Part shown: positions 10,895 to 22,699 of the stretch, in pieces
How the letters are laid out: every line of letters begins with the position of its first letter
Numbering within the stretch: the first letter of the stretch is position 1
Assembly: GCA_003550325.1 (NCBI GenBank)
Contig: QKWP01000076.1
Coordinates: 244,894 to 308,893 of the forward strand
Direction of reading: 5' to 3'
DNA from: Gigaspora rosea
Lineage: Eukaryota; Glomeromycota; Glomeromycetes; Diversisporales; Gigasporaceae
Length of the DNA stretch: 64,000 nucleotides
The notes under the pieces: model-generated
Database searches by the model: none
The model's input: only the letters and a program-made list of their open reading frames with translations
What the model was told of the DNA's origin: nothing
Made by a program: the position numbers and the translations under genes

Positions 10895-11821
10895 ATGGCT
10901 TATGTTGAAATTTTTTGTCTATTACTTTTTATTATATCTATATTTCATTTAATTAAACGACCTCGAATATGCGTGGTAAATTTAGTGTTCAATTTATGCA
11001 ACAATTTTTATTTTATTTTTTATTTTATTTTTATTTTGATAGAATGAACCACCATTAGTACCATATCGAATTCCAATTATTGGGCATACTTATTACTTTC
11101 TAAATAACACTAAAACATTTCTCAAAGAATGTAGGGAAAAGGTAAATTTCAATTATCTACTTTAATGCTTCTTTGATTCGACGTTTTCTAATATCATATA
11201 AAGTATGGTGAACCATTTAGTTTATACATCTTTGGGGAAGTAATAACTTTTGCAGGAGTTGATAGTATTTCTGAGGTCTTAAACAATACTGCCACTTTTG
11301 ATTTTGAATTGGGAGTAGGAAAGGTACGTAAATATGTATACCGTAATAATCTGGTAGTGTAATTTCAGTCGACTGATGTGACCTTCTAATCACAAAAATA
11401 ATTTACTTCTAAATTAATGTTTATAATATAAGCAAATTCATAGATACCGTTTATTTCTATTATAGCAAACAACACCACTTCGCCCTATTTTGAAACAATT
11501 TTTTGGAAATAACCTACCTCCACATATAAACCAATTAGCTCGTGAAATGAGTAGTAAAGCTAACAGCAGCAACGTGCAAAAAGAACTTTTATTCGAAATC
11601 GAAAAATTTTTTGGTAATTGTAAAGGTATTTGTTAAAAATTTATTAAATGTTTATTATTTGAAATTTGTCTTCTAGCTGCTATCTAAAATGAATAAATAA
11701 TTCTCAGAACCTAAGGTTTTTAGAAATATTCATGATACATTGATACGAATAATGGCAAAACTTACTATTAATTTGGCTCTTGGTAAGGTCAGTACTAATA
11801 TTGATAATGATAATGGTAATA

Positions 11822-11858
<37 letters not shown>

Positions 11859-13269
11859 TAATAATAAATAATATATAATAATAATAAATAAATAAATAAT
11901 AATAAATAATATATAATAACGATATTAATTTTAATCATAAAGGAATGTGCGCAATCTGAAGTTCTTGTATCCACATTTGCGGAATTAGCAAATATAACGC
12001 TAAGGATGAAATATGTTACTCCAATTTTATCATTCATTCATTCTTCATTTCATGGATATTTTGTCTCGTATGATGATCAGCCAATAACTTTTTGTATTTA
12101 ATAAAATGTTATTACATTTATAAATCTGTTGTTATTTAAATAGGTTACCACTAAAAAATGCAATTAATCGGCACAAAACCATTTTTATCCAACGTTGCAA
12201 ACCAATTGTTGAAGAGCGTATACTTCAAAGAAAAAAACTTGGTGAAAAATATATTCAAAAAGTATGTTATCGCATTTACACGTAATTTCAATCTATTTAG
12301 AGTAATTTGTCTAATGTGTGCTTCTAATTAATAGGATGATATGTTGGATTTCTTCTTAACAGTTAAATGAATTAGAACTAGATTTTGTAGATGATAAATT
12401 TATGGGTTATTTTTTTATACATGTATATTTATTAACGGCTAATGCAACCGCCAAACATTTAACATCAGCCCTTTTTGGTAATTTAATTTATTCCATTCTT
12501 ATGTGTTAAATTAATATTTTTTTTTTTAAACTTGAATTGATTTAATAAATTAGATTACGGCGGAAGACCTGAATTATGGAAAGAAATATATGAAGAACAA
12601 TTAAAAATTCATAATGAATCAAATGGTAATTTAAGCATTGATGTTAATAAAAATGGTCAAATTGGACTGCTTTGTAAAAGAATCATTTAGACATACTGCA
12701 GATATAGGTAATTACACAAAGGAATTTTATTTTTAATAAATTCTATTCTATAAAAAAAAAAAAATTTTGATTCTTTTATTTTGATTTTTCTATTTATAAA
12801 TTAGCTGGATTACCGCACATGGTGATTGCTGACTCATATACGTTTAGTAATAGAACAACTGTTCCTAGAGGTATATTTATCTTTAAAATCAATAATAATT
12901 TTATTTTAATTTTGCATTAATTTTATTTTCTCCGCCGATTATAAAGGTCGTATTGTTTATTTATATATGAAAGATACGAACTTCAATAATAAATTCTATG
13001 GAGAAACATCAGATGACTTTCAACCAAAGCGGCAAATAACTTCATATTCTGATGGCAAAATTGTTCACTCATCAGCTACTAAAATTGACAATTCTTTCAT
13101 GGTTTTTAGGGGTGGTAAACATGCATGTCCTGGTAGATTTTATGCTGTTAATATAATCAAGATATTTTTACACGAATCGATTTTAAGATATAATATTAGA
13201 ACTGAAAGTGGTAAAATTGAACCTCCTAAAATATCTCTTGTTTTTCTAGCTCATCTGAATCTGGATTAG
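10895..13269 (+). CDS. Cytochrome P450, about nine to ten exons, two frame disruptions
   Basis: A heme monooxygenase that would sit on the ER face; its substrate cannot be told. Exon 1 (10895-10975) starts MAYVEIF, a hydrophobic N-terminal anchor of about 20 residues ending in basic KRPR. Exon 2 (11043-11141) gives the Pro-rich hinge and first strand (PPLVPYRIPIIGH). Next come YGEPFSLYIFGEV and helical exons. The I-helix region reads YLLTANATAKH: the usual acidic residue before Thr is Ala. The K-helix ExxR is KESFRHTAD. The last exon carries FRGGKHACPGRF, the full FxxGxxxCxG heme motif, and the stop at 13269. Introns are short and GT-AG. Odd: the frame shifts by one base near 12360 and again in an A-run near 12650, so it is either a young pseudogene or has sequence errors. 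One intron holds a TAA microsatellite. Confidence 0.85.
11817..11915. repeat. (TAA)n microsatellite in a P450 intron
   Basis: Runs of AATAAT and AAATAATATATAATAAT fill most of the intron that follows the exon ending in NLALGK. On the minus strand this produces a spurious Tyr/Leu frame. Confidence 0.8.
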
Positions 13270-13856
13270 TTTTTGAAAATCGTAATTAGTAATTTTGTTC
13301 TTATGAGAATTTTCAATTTTTAATTTGTCATTAATGTGCGTATATTTTGTAGCTTAAATAGTATAAACTTCATAGTATTAGATTATTTTTCTATATTTTA
13401 AAAAAATTTTGATCATTTTATAATTAAAATATATTTATTTATCGTATATACGATATTGTAGCATCTGATGCAAATCATAAGATCTGATGTAATGTGAAAT
13501 AAAAACAACTGTTTTCTTCTATTAGGCTAGGCCAGTTTGATTTTCTGTTTAACATAACCCCAACTGTGATAGATCATAAGTTTTGTAATATTATAAAATT
13601 TTTTATAGTAAATCAAAATTAAATTATGACAAATTAATTCATGGTTAGCTAAAAAAGTAAAGTTTGGGCTGGTATTAGAGCGAATTTGTAAAAATTCATT
13701 AAAAATACCTGTTTTTTGTTACTATTCATGAATAAACTTGAGTAAACAATTTTTTTAAATAAAACATAATAATTGCTAGCATGCATAAAAATTTTATTCA
13801 AAAGTTTAATTTAAGCTAATACATTTACTGCAATAAGTTTTGTAATATACTAATTC
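13270..13856. other. Intergenic, 3' flank of the P450 gene
   Basis: AT-rich with no gene. TAGGCCAGTTTGATTTTCTG at about 13526-13545, followed by TTTAACATAACCCC, resembles the left end of the AGGCCGTTTGA MITE family (6474, 55421) and may be a fragment. Confidence 0.35.
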
Positions 13857-13860
13857 TTAA

Positions 13861-14363
13861 GGGTAGAGTATCTCAATGATATGTTATACATATGATGTAT
13901 TAATGCAGATTCTTTATGGCTTATAGTTTTAACATGCAACAAAGCTAAATTTTCAACTGGCATATATTTTTTAAAAAAACTTCGTTTTACTTATCATAAA
14001 ACAAATATACTTTTAAAGGTATTTTATTTGGTATTAGGTATTTTATATAGTAAATTGTATATATACTAAGCTTAGTAAAAAAGTTGCCTATTGGTAAATT
14101 TAATATTAAGTTTTAATACTTATTTAAATAATTGGAATAATAGTGGTTGCATATTAATGTTATAGTAAAGATTGTATGTGAAACTACCTCCCCAATATTT
14201 TTTATTAGTGCAAATATATGTTTAAACCTTCAATTTATATATTTTTTGCTTTTTTTACTTTGTTGAATCAATCAAAATATGATTTGATTGGTTGATCATT
14301 TGGTTACATTTAAAAATTGATCATTGAAAATCATCAAATTGGGTTATACAGAATACCCTACCC
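13861..14363. mobile_element. TTAA-flanked element with GGGTAG(A/G)GTAT ends
   Basis: The ends GGGTAGAGTAT and ATACCCTACCC are inverted with one mismatch, each bordered by TTAA (13857-13860, 14364-14367). TTAA duplication is a piggyBac trait, but piggyBac ends usually begin CCC, so the family is left open. There is no coding frame. Confidence 0.5.
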
Positions 14364-14367
14364 TTAA

Positions 14368-15320
14368 GAGAAGAAAAAAGAACCTACAAATATACATAGT
14401 CTTGATATATTAAAAAAACTGAATTAGTAAATTTCAGGTAACTAAATTTTGACAGCTATTAAAAATTAGCAGATACAAACAAACCAATCAGAAATTATTT
14501 GCTCAGGTATTGTTACAAATATAGAATTAGAAAGGACCCCTAAATACATACAAAAAACTTTTTGTACACTTAAACTAAATGTTTGTTATATAGTTGCAAA
14601 AATTGGCTTTTTTGACAGCAAATTTGCTTGATCTTTGACATACATTTATTAATATATTAAAAAAAGATTGGTATACAGTACACTTACTAACCATATTGAA
14701 TTGGTATGTCATATATTTTATAAGAAAATATATATATATTCCAAAAAGTAAAAAATAGAAAATGAATAAATATAAATTATGAGCAGCTGAAATTTTGAAA
14801 AAATATCTAAAAATTTCAAAAAAACAACTTAAATATTTAATTATTTATTAATGTTTGCTTAATAATAAATTTAGCTTTATTTGTACACTTTATTAAAGTA
14901 TAGAAAACTTATATTAAATTTCTGTCATATATTAAATATTTAGTTTTAAGCCAATATACACTTACAAAATAATTTTTTTTTGTATACTTATATGAGGTTT
15001 AAAGATAAAGGTTTATATATATAATATATTAGTATTCAGAGGCCCTAATTAGAGTTGAAAAAAATAAAACAAGGCATTTGTATATTACCAAAAATCAGCA
15101 GACATGAATAATTCTAATAGAAAATATATATATAAAGTTGAATATTGTTATTAAATAGGAATTGAAATCAATAAGTATAAAGCATTTTATATATTATCTA
15201 AAGTCTGCTAAAGCAGTAATTCAATAGAATTTTAGAAAACTGCCTGGAATTATTACTATAAAATTGGTAAAAAAAAATAAAATAAGAATAAAAATAAATA
15301 ATAGTAATAATAAAATAAAT
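14368..15320. other. Intergenic AT-rich stretch
   Basis: I see no gene and no clear element borders. Only AT runs and short (TA)n tracts are present. Confidence 0.3.
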
Positions 15321-15321
15321 A

Positions 15322-16180
15322 CAGTTGATTCCCATAAATGCAATTTCTATAACTGCAATACCTTATAAATACCTTCCTAAATACATGTTTTTGTCTAGTC
15401 TATAAAAAGTTATTTGTACTATATACACAATCAATATTCTGTAAATGCATGTTCTTTTAAATAACTTTTTATACCACACTACCTTCCTAAATGCATATAG
15501 CCAATCAAATTTTAGTATTTAAGATAGGTTATACAGTTTTTAGTAAATATACAAACTTGTTAATCTAATTTTTAAAGCTGAAATTTAATTAGCTTTCTCT
15601 AGATGCAATATCTCTATAAATGCATATTGCAATCTCAAATATTACCAAATTTAAATAATGCAGATTATATCCTTTTTGTATATTTAGAAAATTCTTGATA
15701 CTTCTATAGCATTTAAAATTAATTTATATATTAATATAGGCTATAGCAGGATTATATACAAGTAATAATAAAGTGTTAAATTAATTTCAATATAAATAGT
15801 CTTATAGATGTATAGACTAGGAATCCCTTATAATCTCAGGGGTTTTATAAGGTAGTTGTTTACCAAATCAGTAAAGAAATAATAATTTTGTAAATAAATG
15901 ATGATTGGCATAAATTTAACCCTATAGACTAGTATAGAATAGTTATAGACTAAAATGGAAATATCAAAATTTTTAAATATACAAAAAAGGTGCAATCTGC
16001 ATTATTTAAATTTGGTAATATCTGAAACTATATTTCTCTTTCCATTATTAAACCCGATATAATTAAAAAAACCAAATTGGAGAAATTATTAATTTTCTAG
16101 AAAAAAAAGGATTAAGAGTAGTTGCAATGAAAATTGTAGGCTTGCCTATACACATTGTATTTATAGAGGTTTGACTATAG
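15322..16180. mobile_element. Probable pogo/Tigger-like non-autonomous element
   Basis: The left end CAGTTGATTCCCATAAATGC and the complement of the right end (TAGTCAAACCTCTATAAATA) resemble the CAGT.GA.CCTCTATAA ends typical of pogo-like Tc1/mariner elements. Many internal ATAAATGCA motifs repeat the terminal word. No transposase frame is visible. The exact right border is uncertain. Confidence 0.45.
15636..16023. repeat. Foldback with about 60-bp arms, nested in the pogo-like element
   Basis: ATATTACCAAATTTAAATAA (from about 15638) recurs inverted at 15994-16021, and the match continues inward through CCTTTTTGTATATTTA with few mismatches. It is either an inserted foldback element or a palindromic rearrangement of the host element. 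Confidence 0.6.
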
Positions 16181-16259
16181 TAGAAATAGTTAAAAAAAAA
16201 CTCTTATTACAATAATATCACTTATTGTACTATTTAAAAACCTGAATATAGTCCTGCAG

Positions 16260-17560
16260 GTCTATAGTATAGTGTTGCACTTCCAGAATATCAACTAACT
16301 TAGACATAAGATCACTGGTTCAAGTCCTACAGAAAACAGAATTACTATATAAAGTTACAAAATGGACGATTTGAACCAGATTGCTAGTACAATATTTGGG
16401 CAGCTCAGCCACATATGCATTTGCACCTGACTTTTTATAGAACAAACTTGATCATTTCTGGTTAAATCCTCTAGTAGTAAATAGGTTAACCGGATATTGC
16501 TCGAAACAAAAGGATGACCACTTTAGGATGAATTGGATGGAAGTAGAGTAGTTTGCTCTAACAAGGTTCCTCTGCCTGCTTCAGGGATGAAAAGCTTCTA
16601 GAAGAATCAGAATGGATTGAAAGCCAAAAATACCACTAGGTATTTCTGGTTGAGACAGTTTTGGTTAAAGCCTCTGGTAGTAAATAGGTCAGTTGGTTAA
16701 ATCTATTTGTGCACAATAGAACTAGAAATTATGATTAAAAGTAATAATATATATAGATCCCAGATATGTAGGGGACCTGGTTTAGAAGGCCCCATAAAAT
16801 TAGGTAAATATTAATAAAAAGTACACCTACTTGGTGTCCCGCAGCAGTAATGCTCAGGGAAGTTCAAAAAAAAACCTGAATATAGAAAATATGTACATTG
16901 TAATAAAGAACTTACATAGTATCTATTATGTAACTCTAATAAAGCAACAAGTTGGTCAAGTAAAAAAAATATCGACAATTGCTTAAAATCATTTCAACTT
17001 AGAACCTAAAATTATAAAGGTGTAATTGAATAGATTTTATTTGATAATTGTTAGTTATAAAAAAGTTGATAAAGAGGGTGTGGTGCCTTAGAGAAGTTGT
17101 CAAGGTGTCACTCCCCAAGTAGCAGGTTGACGGTTCGAATCCCACAATTAATGCTTTAAATATTAGGTCTGTGTTCGGTAACTATGTGGCTCAGATCAGT
17201 TGGGTTGTAAAAACCTGTTACCTTGGTTCCACCATCTTGAATGGGAGCTACGGTGCAATGGTGTTATTGTTATACCGCAAAATCCAGGAAACTGAAGAAA
17301 TGGAAACCAGTTTGGCAAGTCCTGAGTTAGGAGGTAATAGTGAAGATCTATAACATTACTACCAAAAGGAGATGAGTAGCTGGAATCAAAATGAACCTAA
17401 TAAGGGCAGGCAGCTTTGTTGCTAAATCCAAATTACTAAAGTGGAATAGGACACAAGAAGGTTAATTGGTAGGCATCTGGTGTGAGAGTAAAGTAGCCCT
17501 AAGGCTTTCAATATATATAGAGTTGGAGCCCCACAAGATCTGCATATGTTACTATGTCAG
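16260..17560 (+). repeat. SINE-like region with tRNA-type boxes
   Basis: The best unit is about 17075-17160: a TGGTGCCTTAGAG A-box-like word, then GGTTCGAATCC, a near-perfect B-box, spaced as in a tRNA with a long variable arm. It is followed by a non-tRNA tail (17160-17400). A weaker B-box (GGTTCAAGTCC) lies at 16318-16328 and a third tRNA-like piece near 17470-17545. Duplicated words such as CTCTAGTAGTAAATAGGT and CTCTGGTAGTAAATAGGT (16470, 16672) show internal repetition. Pol III SINE origin is inference. The frame 17171-17353 is not a supported gene. Confidence 0.4.
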
Positions 17561-17599
17561 GTAGTAATAGGAGAAGCAGAGACCAGAGGGTTTAAATAG

Positions 17600-18515
17600 A
17601 CAATTCTTATAGTTGGGTTGTAGGTATGGCAGCTAGTGTGGAACCTTCAGGCAGACTACTTAAATTAGGCACCAAAAGTGCATGTGTGACTAGTTGTATC
17701 CTCATCTTTGTAACAAATATTACGTCTCTATAAACTTTAATAAAATCAAGGCCAAAGCACCCAGCCTCTAAAGCTTTAAAAAAAAAGTTTTTTAAAAAAA
17801 AAAAAGAAAAGTTGGTAAAGGAAAATTTGGTTCTATAAACAAAGCAACCTGGTTGAACAGTATACAACTAAAAGTTAAAAAATTTTTTTCTCCAAAATGG
17901 TTTTCTATTGCTATAAAAAGAATTCCAACTAAAAAAATTAATTTTACTATCTATATCTAATTTGCTTAATAAAATTGTAATATCAGAAACTTAGAGTCCT
18001 CTTTATAGTAGTCACACTTTTGATAAGACATTGTTTGACTACACTTGTTGTTTTCTGTAAATTTTGCAAAGTACTAAAATTTTTTTTAACAAAGGTCTTT
18101 ATAAAATATGTTATTCAAGGATTATCCAATTGTGACTTATATAATAAAAATAATAGATATATATAGAATTGTATATAATAAAATATACAATATAGATAAT
18201 AAAATGCATATTGGTATAAATTATAAAAGCCCACTTATTAATATTATTTACCTATTGTATCTTATATCCTGTGCATTATCATACGTAGTAAGTTGAATAT
18301 GCTACATAATATATGGGCCTGAATATGTAAAAAAAAGTAGAATGCACCATACTAGGACATTGGCTCATTCTTTTAATCCTTATTCATACTTTATTATATG
18401 AATATAATATTGTGATTTTGAATAGCAGAAAGAAAATAATAAAGTGCACTATTTTTATAATATATTTATATATTGTTTAAAAAAAAAAATTGAGTAAGAA
18501 TCAGTAATTATTTTT
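17600..18515. other. Intergenic AT-rich stretch
   Basis: No gene is recognised. A/T runs occur around 17775-17880. The frames at 17607-17867 and 18108-18296 lack any domain. Confidence 0.3.
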
Positions 18516-18518
18516 CAC

Positions 18519-18695
18519 TGTGCGCGCTGTGCGCAGCGCACAGAAACAAAAATTTGTGCACATCTTTTTTAGTAGATGTGCGAATGCCGCACAGAAATAA
18601 TTGTCATTTTATAAGTAATGCGCACAGTTGCAAGCATTTTCTCAGTATTTGTCGCACAGAAAAGTTTATTGATTGTGCAGTATCTGCACAGTAAA
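18519..18695. repeat. Cluster of GCGCACAG / TGTGCG words
   Basis: Within about 175 bases, CACAG occurs repeatedly, several times preceded by CG or GCG, and a perfect palindrome CTGTGCGCAGCGCACAG lies near 18527-18543. The contrast with the flanking AT sequence is sharp. It could be a decayed CG-rich foldback element. Confidence 0.45.
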
Positions 18696-18699
18696 TTTT

Positions 18700-19790
18700 A
18701 ATTGAAAAATTAACACTGGTAAGAATAATACCAAGTAAGAATAATGCTATTGATAGCATTTTTGTTTTTACCTATATCTTGTCTTGCTACTCTCTTATGA
18801 TACTAAGTATGTTTGGAGATCTGCTTATAATCCAGAGATATTAAGTGGTTCATTCAGTCTGGTTCTGGTTTAAAAACAAACTGAACTAAGGTTCATTAAT
18901 TTCAGTTTGACTTTAAAGTTAAACTTGAGTTTAAACTTGAGTTCATAAACTTAAAGTATGAATTTTAGGTTAGCTTTAAGTTCAAGCTTGAGTTTATAGA
19001 CTAAGTTGATTTATTTTACTTATTATTTTTTTTATATTAAGCAGTTTTGCCTTTATTAATTAAATAAACTACAAAGTAGCACTATGCTAAAGTTACTAAA
19101 AAGTGTTTTACTTGTATAATATTTATGTAATAATGATTACCAAGTTAATGCCCAATTGATCTGTTATAACAAATTTTTGTTAACTTAACTTAACAAAGAA
19201 TTTTGTAATTTATACAATTATTCTCTAATGATTATTAACTTAAATGGCTACTATATGCTATATTATAATTACTTACCATAGTGCACTGACCAAACTACTC
19301 CTTTTTTAATACTTTCTATTGCAAAACACCCAGTGCATAGCTATTAATTAAATATAGATTTTTTAAATTTTTAGATTGCTTATTATAAGTGTAAAATATG
19401 TAAATACTTAAAAGTTTTTTTCTTGTAGTACAGGCCTGCTGCTGTTTAATATACCTGGGTCTTTGTAAGTTTTTTAATAGATAGATTGCATTAGATTCTG
19501 GGTCTTTTGAGTTAGAGCACTATGCCAACTTTTCTTTAATCTTTCTTATCTAGTTTTTAGTACAAGAATAAATCCCTACTCTTACAAACAAAAAAGCTTA
19601 TAAAACCAAATGGAAAATAAAAAAAAAAGAGAGTATCTTAACTAAATCTAAACAAAAACCAAAGAACTAACAAAAATAAAAAAAATAGGAAAGACAAAGA
19701 AAAAGAGCAACCTTGACAAAGATTATAAAATCAAGTTAAAAATTATATAATACTGCACAAAGAAGTACTTTATCTAAGTATTATATATAT
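18700..19790. other. Intergenic with a GTTTGA/AAACTTGAG-rich patch
   Basis: At 18850-19010, words such as AAACTTGAGTTTAAACTTGA and TTCAAGCTTGAG repeat, similar in style to the GTTTGATTTGAG-rich arms at 32.65 and 33.4 kb. No gene is recognised. Confidence 0.35.
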
Positions 19791-19794
19791 ATGT

Positions 19795-20148
19795 TGTACC
19801 CGGATTTGGAATTTATTCCAAATTGGAAACTGGCCTAATCCTACCTCTAGCACTAGCCCCAACCTTAATCCTAAAGTTACCTAAAGTCCTAATTCTGCTA
19901 CAAAATTCTTATCTGGGGCAGCTCAGAACCCCGAAGAACTCTGATACATCTCAGATGATTCTAAAAAAGAAAATTTTGTATAGAAATTCATCAAACTTGC
20001 ATTTTTATATAGTAAATTTTCAAATTTTGCTCTATTTTATACATCTATTTGGCTAAATACTACTAAAATTATACAAACTTAGATCTAAGTTGCATCAGAG
20101 TTCTTTGGGGTCCTGGCAGCTCGATTCCAAATTGGGCACTGAGGTACA
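19795..20148. mobile_element. Foldback MITE with TGTACC ends
   Basis: The left end TGTACCCGGATTTGGAAT pairs with TTCCAAATTGGGCACTGAGG and TACA at the right. Inner arms GAACCCCGAAGAACTCTGAT and ATCAGAGTTCTTTGGGGTCC also pair. The flanks are (TA)n, so no target duplication can be judged. The plus-strand frame 19823-20056 is a by-product. Confidence 0.55.
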
Positions 20149-20288
20149 GCATATATATAAAAGGAAAAAAATAGAAAACTATATCTAAAAGAAATTTCTT
20201 AAAAGAAAGAAATTTTATTTTGAATTTTCTCTAAAATTCTCATGTATTATATATTGTTTATCTCAAATAACTTAATATTACTTGTAAC

Positions 20289-20507
20289 CAGTGTTTAAAA
20301 TTCAAATTTAATTTTATGTTCTCAAAAAGAACAATTTTAAATTTTTAATGTTCTCAGTAAAATTTTAATATTCTTTATATAGTGAAATTAAAATTTTTTT
20401 AAATATTAAAAGAATTTATTGAATGTTCTCAAATAGAGAACATATTTTATACCAAAAATTGTGTAGTGTTCTTTGAGAACACTGAGAACATTGAATTTTA
20501 AACAATG
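20289..20507. mobile_element. hAT-type MITE, CAGTGTTTAAAATTCAA ends
   Basis: The ends CAGTGTTTAAAATTCAA and TTGAATTTTAAACAATG are inverted with one mismatch. The perfect 8-bp target duplication is CTTGTAAC (20281-20288, 20508-20515). The interior repeats ATGTTCTCA and TGAGAACA. It is 219 bp without coding capacity. Confidence 0.85.
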
Positions 20508-20544
20508 CTTGTAACTTGTATCCAATTTGGTAGCTATATTTAGG

Positions 20545-21195
20545 GATATATCGGTTCTGAAAAAGACCGGTCCAGGACTGGTTTCAGACTGGGACAGATA
20601 AGGACCGTGGGACTATTAAAGGACCGGTTCTTGGACCAGTCCTTGTAAACATAACTGTAATGTTCATATCACCCAATCAAATTTTTTGATCAGATATAAC
20701 ATAGATAATATAGGGCGCAGGCAATAGAAACAGCACTTTTTTACAATTTTTTGAAAAATGAGCTTTTATTAAATTCATATAAATTTAAACATGACTGACA
20801 TTTTTCTATTATAAATAAAACTCAATTTGCATAATAAAAAATCAAGATAAAAATTACACAAGGCTGTGTGGAGTCAACATATCACAAGATTACCTGATAG
20901 TTACCTGTTAGCTTTAACCAATCAAAATTGTGAAATTTGATTAATCCCAGATCAGTCTGAAAATCAAAACAAATGATTAAACTCAATTATCTCAAAATAA
21001 AATATATGTAAAAAAGGGCTGTTTCTATTGCCTGCGCCTTATATAATGTTTGTTTATATCTGACAGTAAATAATTACATTATTTTGGGCCAATAAAATCT
21101 TATGTATTAAGATTAACATAATTATTTAAAGACTGTTATAGGACTGAAGGACTGGACTGGACCAGACCGTTAATGGTCCTCTTTTGGAAGGTATA
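20545..21195. mobile_element. Outer GGACCGGTCC-rich foldback element
   Basis: GACCGGTCCAGGACTGG and GGACCGGTTCTTGGACCAGT on the left pair loosely with ACTGGACTGGACCAGACCG and TGGTCCTC on the right. ATCAGATATAACAT and TTTATATCTGACAG also pair across the inner insertion. The borders are not sharp. It encloses the element at 20712-21040. Confidence 0.4.
20712..21040. mobile_element. Nested MITE with 33-bp inverted ends
   Basis: AGGGCGCAGGCAATAGAAAC at the left and GTTTCTATTGCCTGCGCCTT at the right belong to 33-bp inverted repeats with two mismatches. The flanks are AT-rich and do not give a clear target duplication. It sits between the arms of the outer foldback. Confidence 0.7.
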
Positions 21196-22240
21196 AATAC
21201 TTCTAGTCTTTTGAAGTAAGTAAGCTGAAATACTACTTAAACCCAAAAGGATAAGATATATTATCTGATACTCTACTATGATTGGGACTATCAAATAACT
21301 CGAGTTATTTGGTATATAGTATACTTAAAATAGTTCTCACAGTTTTTTTAACTGGGTTTAAAATTTTATAATTAAATAAGCTTTATTTGCAAGCTAAGTA
21401 TTTTAGTTAATTGGTATTTATTTTTTCTATTTTTGTTGTTATTATGTTTTAATTACGGTGTATAACTAATGCTCTTTTCTTTTTTCTTATTTTTTTTATT
21501 TTGTATTCTTTACATAAATTTCATATTATAATGATAAGAATTTATAATTGTTAAACACGATAATTCTAAATACGATAGTCAGTTTTTATTCCAATAGCTT
21601 GGAACACGATAGTGCTAAATGCGATAAAAGAATTATTTTTGAAGAACCTTTTAATGAAATAATGTAAAGATAGAGACTTTGATGCTGTTGAAATTATATT
21701 TTTAATAAATCTTTTTTCAAATATTGCTAATTGTTACTTGTTTTGAGAATTGCTTGAAATTTTATTATGTTCATTTATATAATTAAATTCTTGTTTGTGA
21801 TAGATTTAGCACTATATTTGTAATCATCTTTAGGCTACCAAGATTTAAAATTCTAACCCGCTTCACTGTTGCTTTTTGAGTATTTGTATGAATTGCACTA
21901 TTAATAATTTCATTTATTTGTCACTTGTTGGATTACAATTTAGTTTATAAATATTTGATATCTAGTTTTATTTTATTTTTTTTGCTTTTTGGATCTAACA
22001 GAAAATGGATTTGTTTTTTGTAAGTAAACAAATTAAAAGTAAAAGAAAAAAAAAGTCAAGTGTAAAAAAAATTCATATAAAAAATTTTTAATCTATATTT
22101 ACATTATCAGTTTGGGCTTAATTTTTGTAGAGAATCCTAATCACCTCAGAGTATCAGATACTACCATTATTGAAGATACTTTGGAAGGGGTATATATATT
22201 GCAGAAAGAGATGTTTGAATGCTTTGCGCCAATAACTGAT
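21196..22240. other. Intergenic AT-rich stretch
   Basis: No gene or sharp element border is seen. Words such as AACACGATAATTCTAAATAC and AACACGATAGTGCTAAATGC (about 21554-21620) repeat. They suggest a decayed element with a loosely repeated ACGATAGT motif. Confidence 0.3.
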
Positions 22241-22322
22241 GTATCTGGTATCAAATTTGATCATGAGATGGCTGGGCCATGTGGGGCCCAGTCATCTCAC
22301 GATCAAATTCGATGACAGATAC
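22241..22322. repeat. Long hairpin with GC-rich apex
   Basis: GTATCTGGTATCAAATTTGA and GATGGCTGGGCC on the left pair with GGCCCAGTCATC and TCAAATTCGATGACAGATAC on the right, giving arms of about 38 bp around a 5-10 base loop. The outer words GATACTACCATTATT and GATACTTCCATTATT flank it in direct orientation. Confidence 0.6.
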
Positions 22323-22699
22323 TTCCATTATTTGTAGATGTAGCAATAATATCATGATCACACAGATCACAATATAATTGTAATCACTTATCAAATAATG
22401 TATAGTTATTGTCTGCTACACATCCAATAACTATATATTACTGATAGCAAATTTAAAGGAGTGTATAGTTAAAAAACTTATTTTTTTGTTGTTTTCCGTT
22501 GTTTTACCAAAGGTAATAATACTGTATAAAACTCTTTTGTCCAAATAACTAAAACATAAAGTAGTTTTGAATAACCAAATTAATTTCTATATTTTAAAAC
22601 CATGTAAAACTTCATAACTATATAAAAACTCCAAATTATACTAATATTATTTGAAATTATTTTGGAAGTACTATATGTTCCCAAAAATAAACGGGTTTA

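Noticed and set aside
11795-12037. Tyr/Leu-rich minus-strand frame
   Set aside because: Produced by the TAA microsatellite in a P450 intron plus the antisense of a P450 exon.
17171-17353. 60-residue frame that begins MFGNYVAQISW
   Set aside because: Sits in the tail of the SINE-like unit; no domain, and stops soon after.
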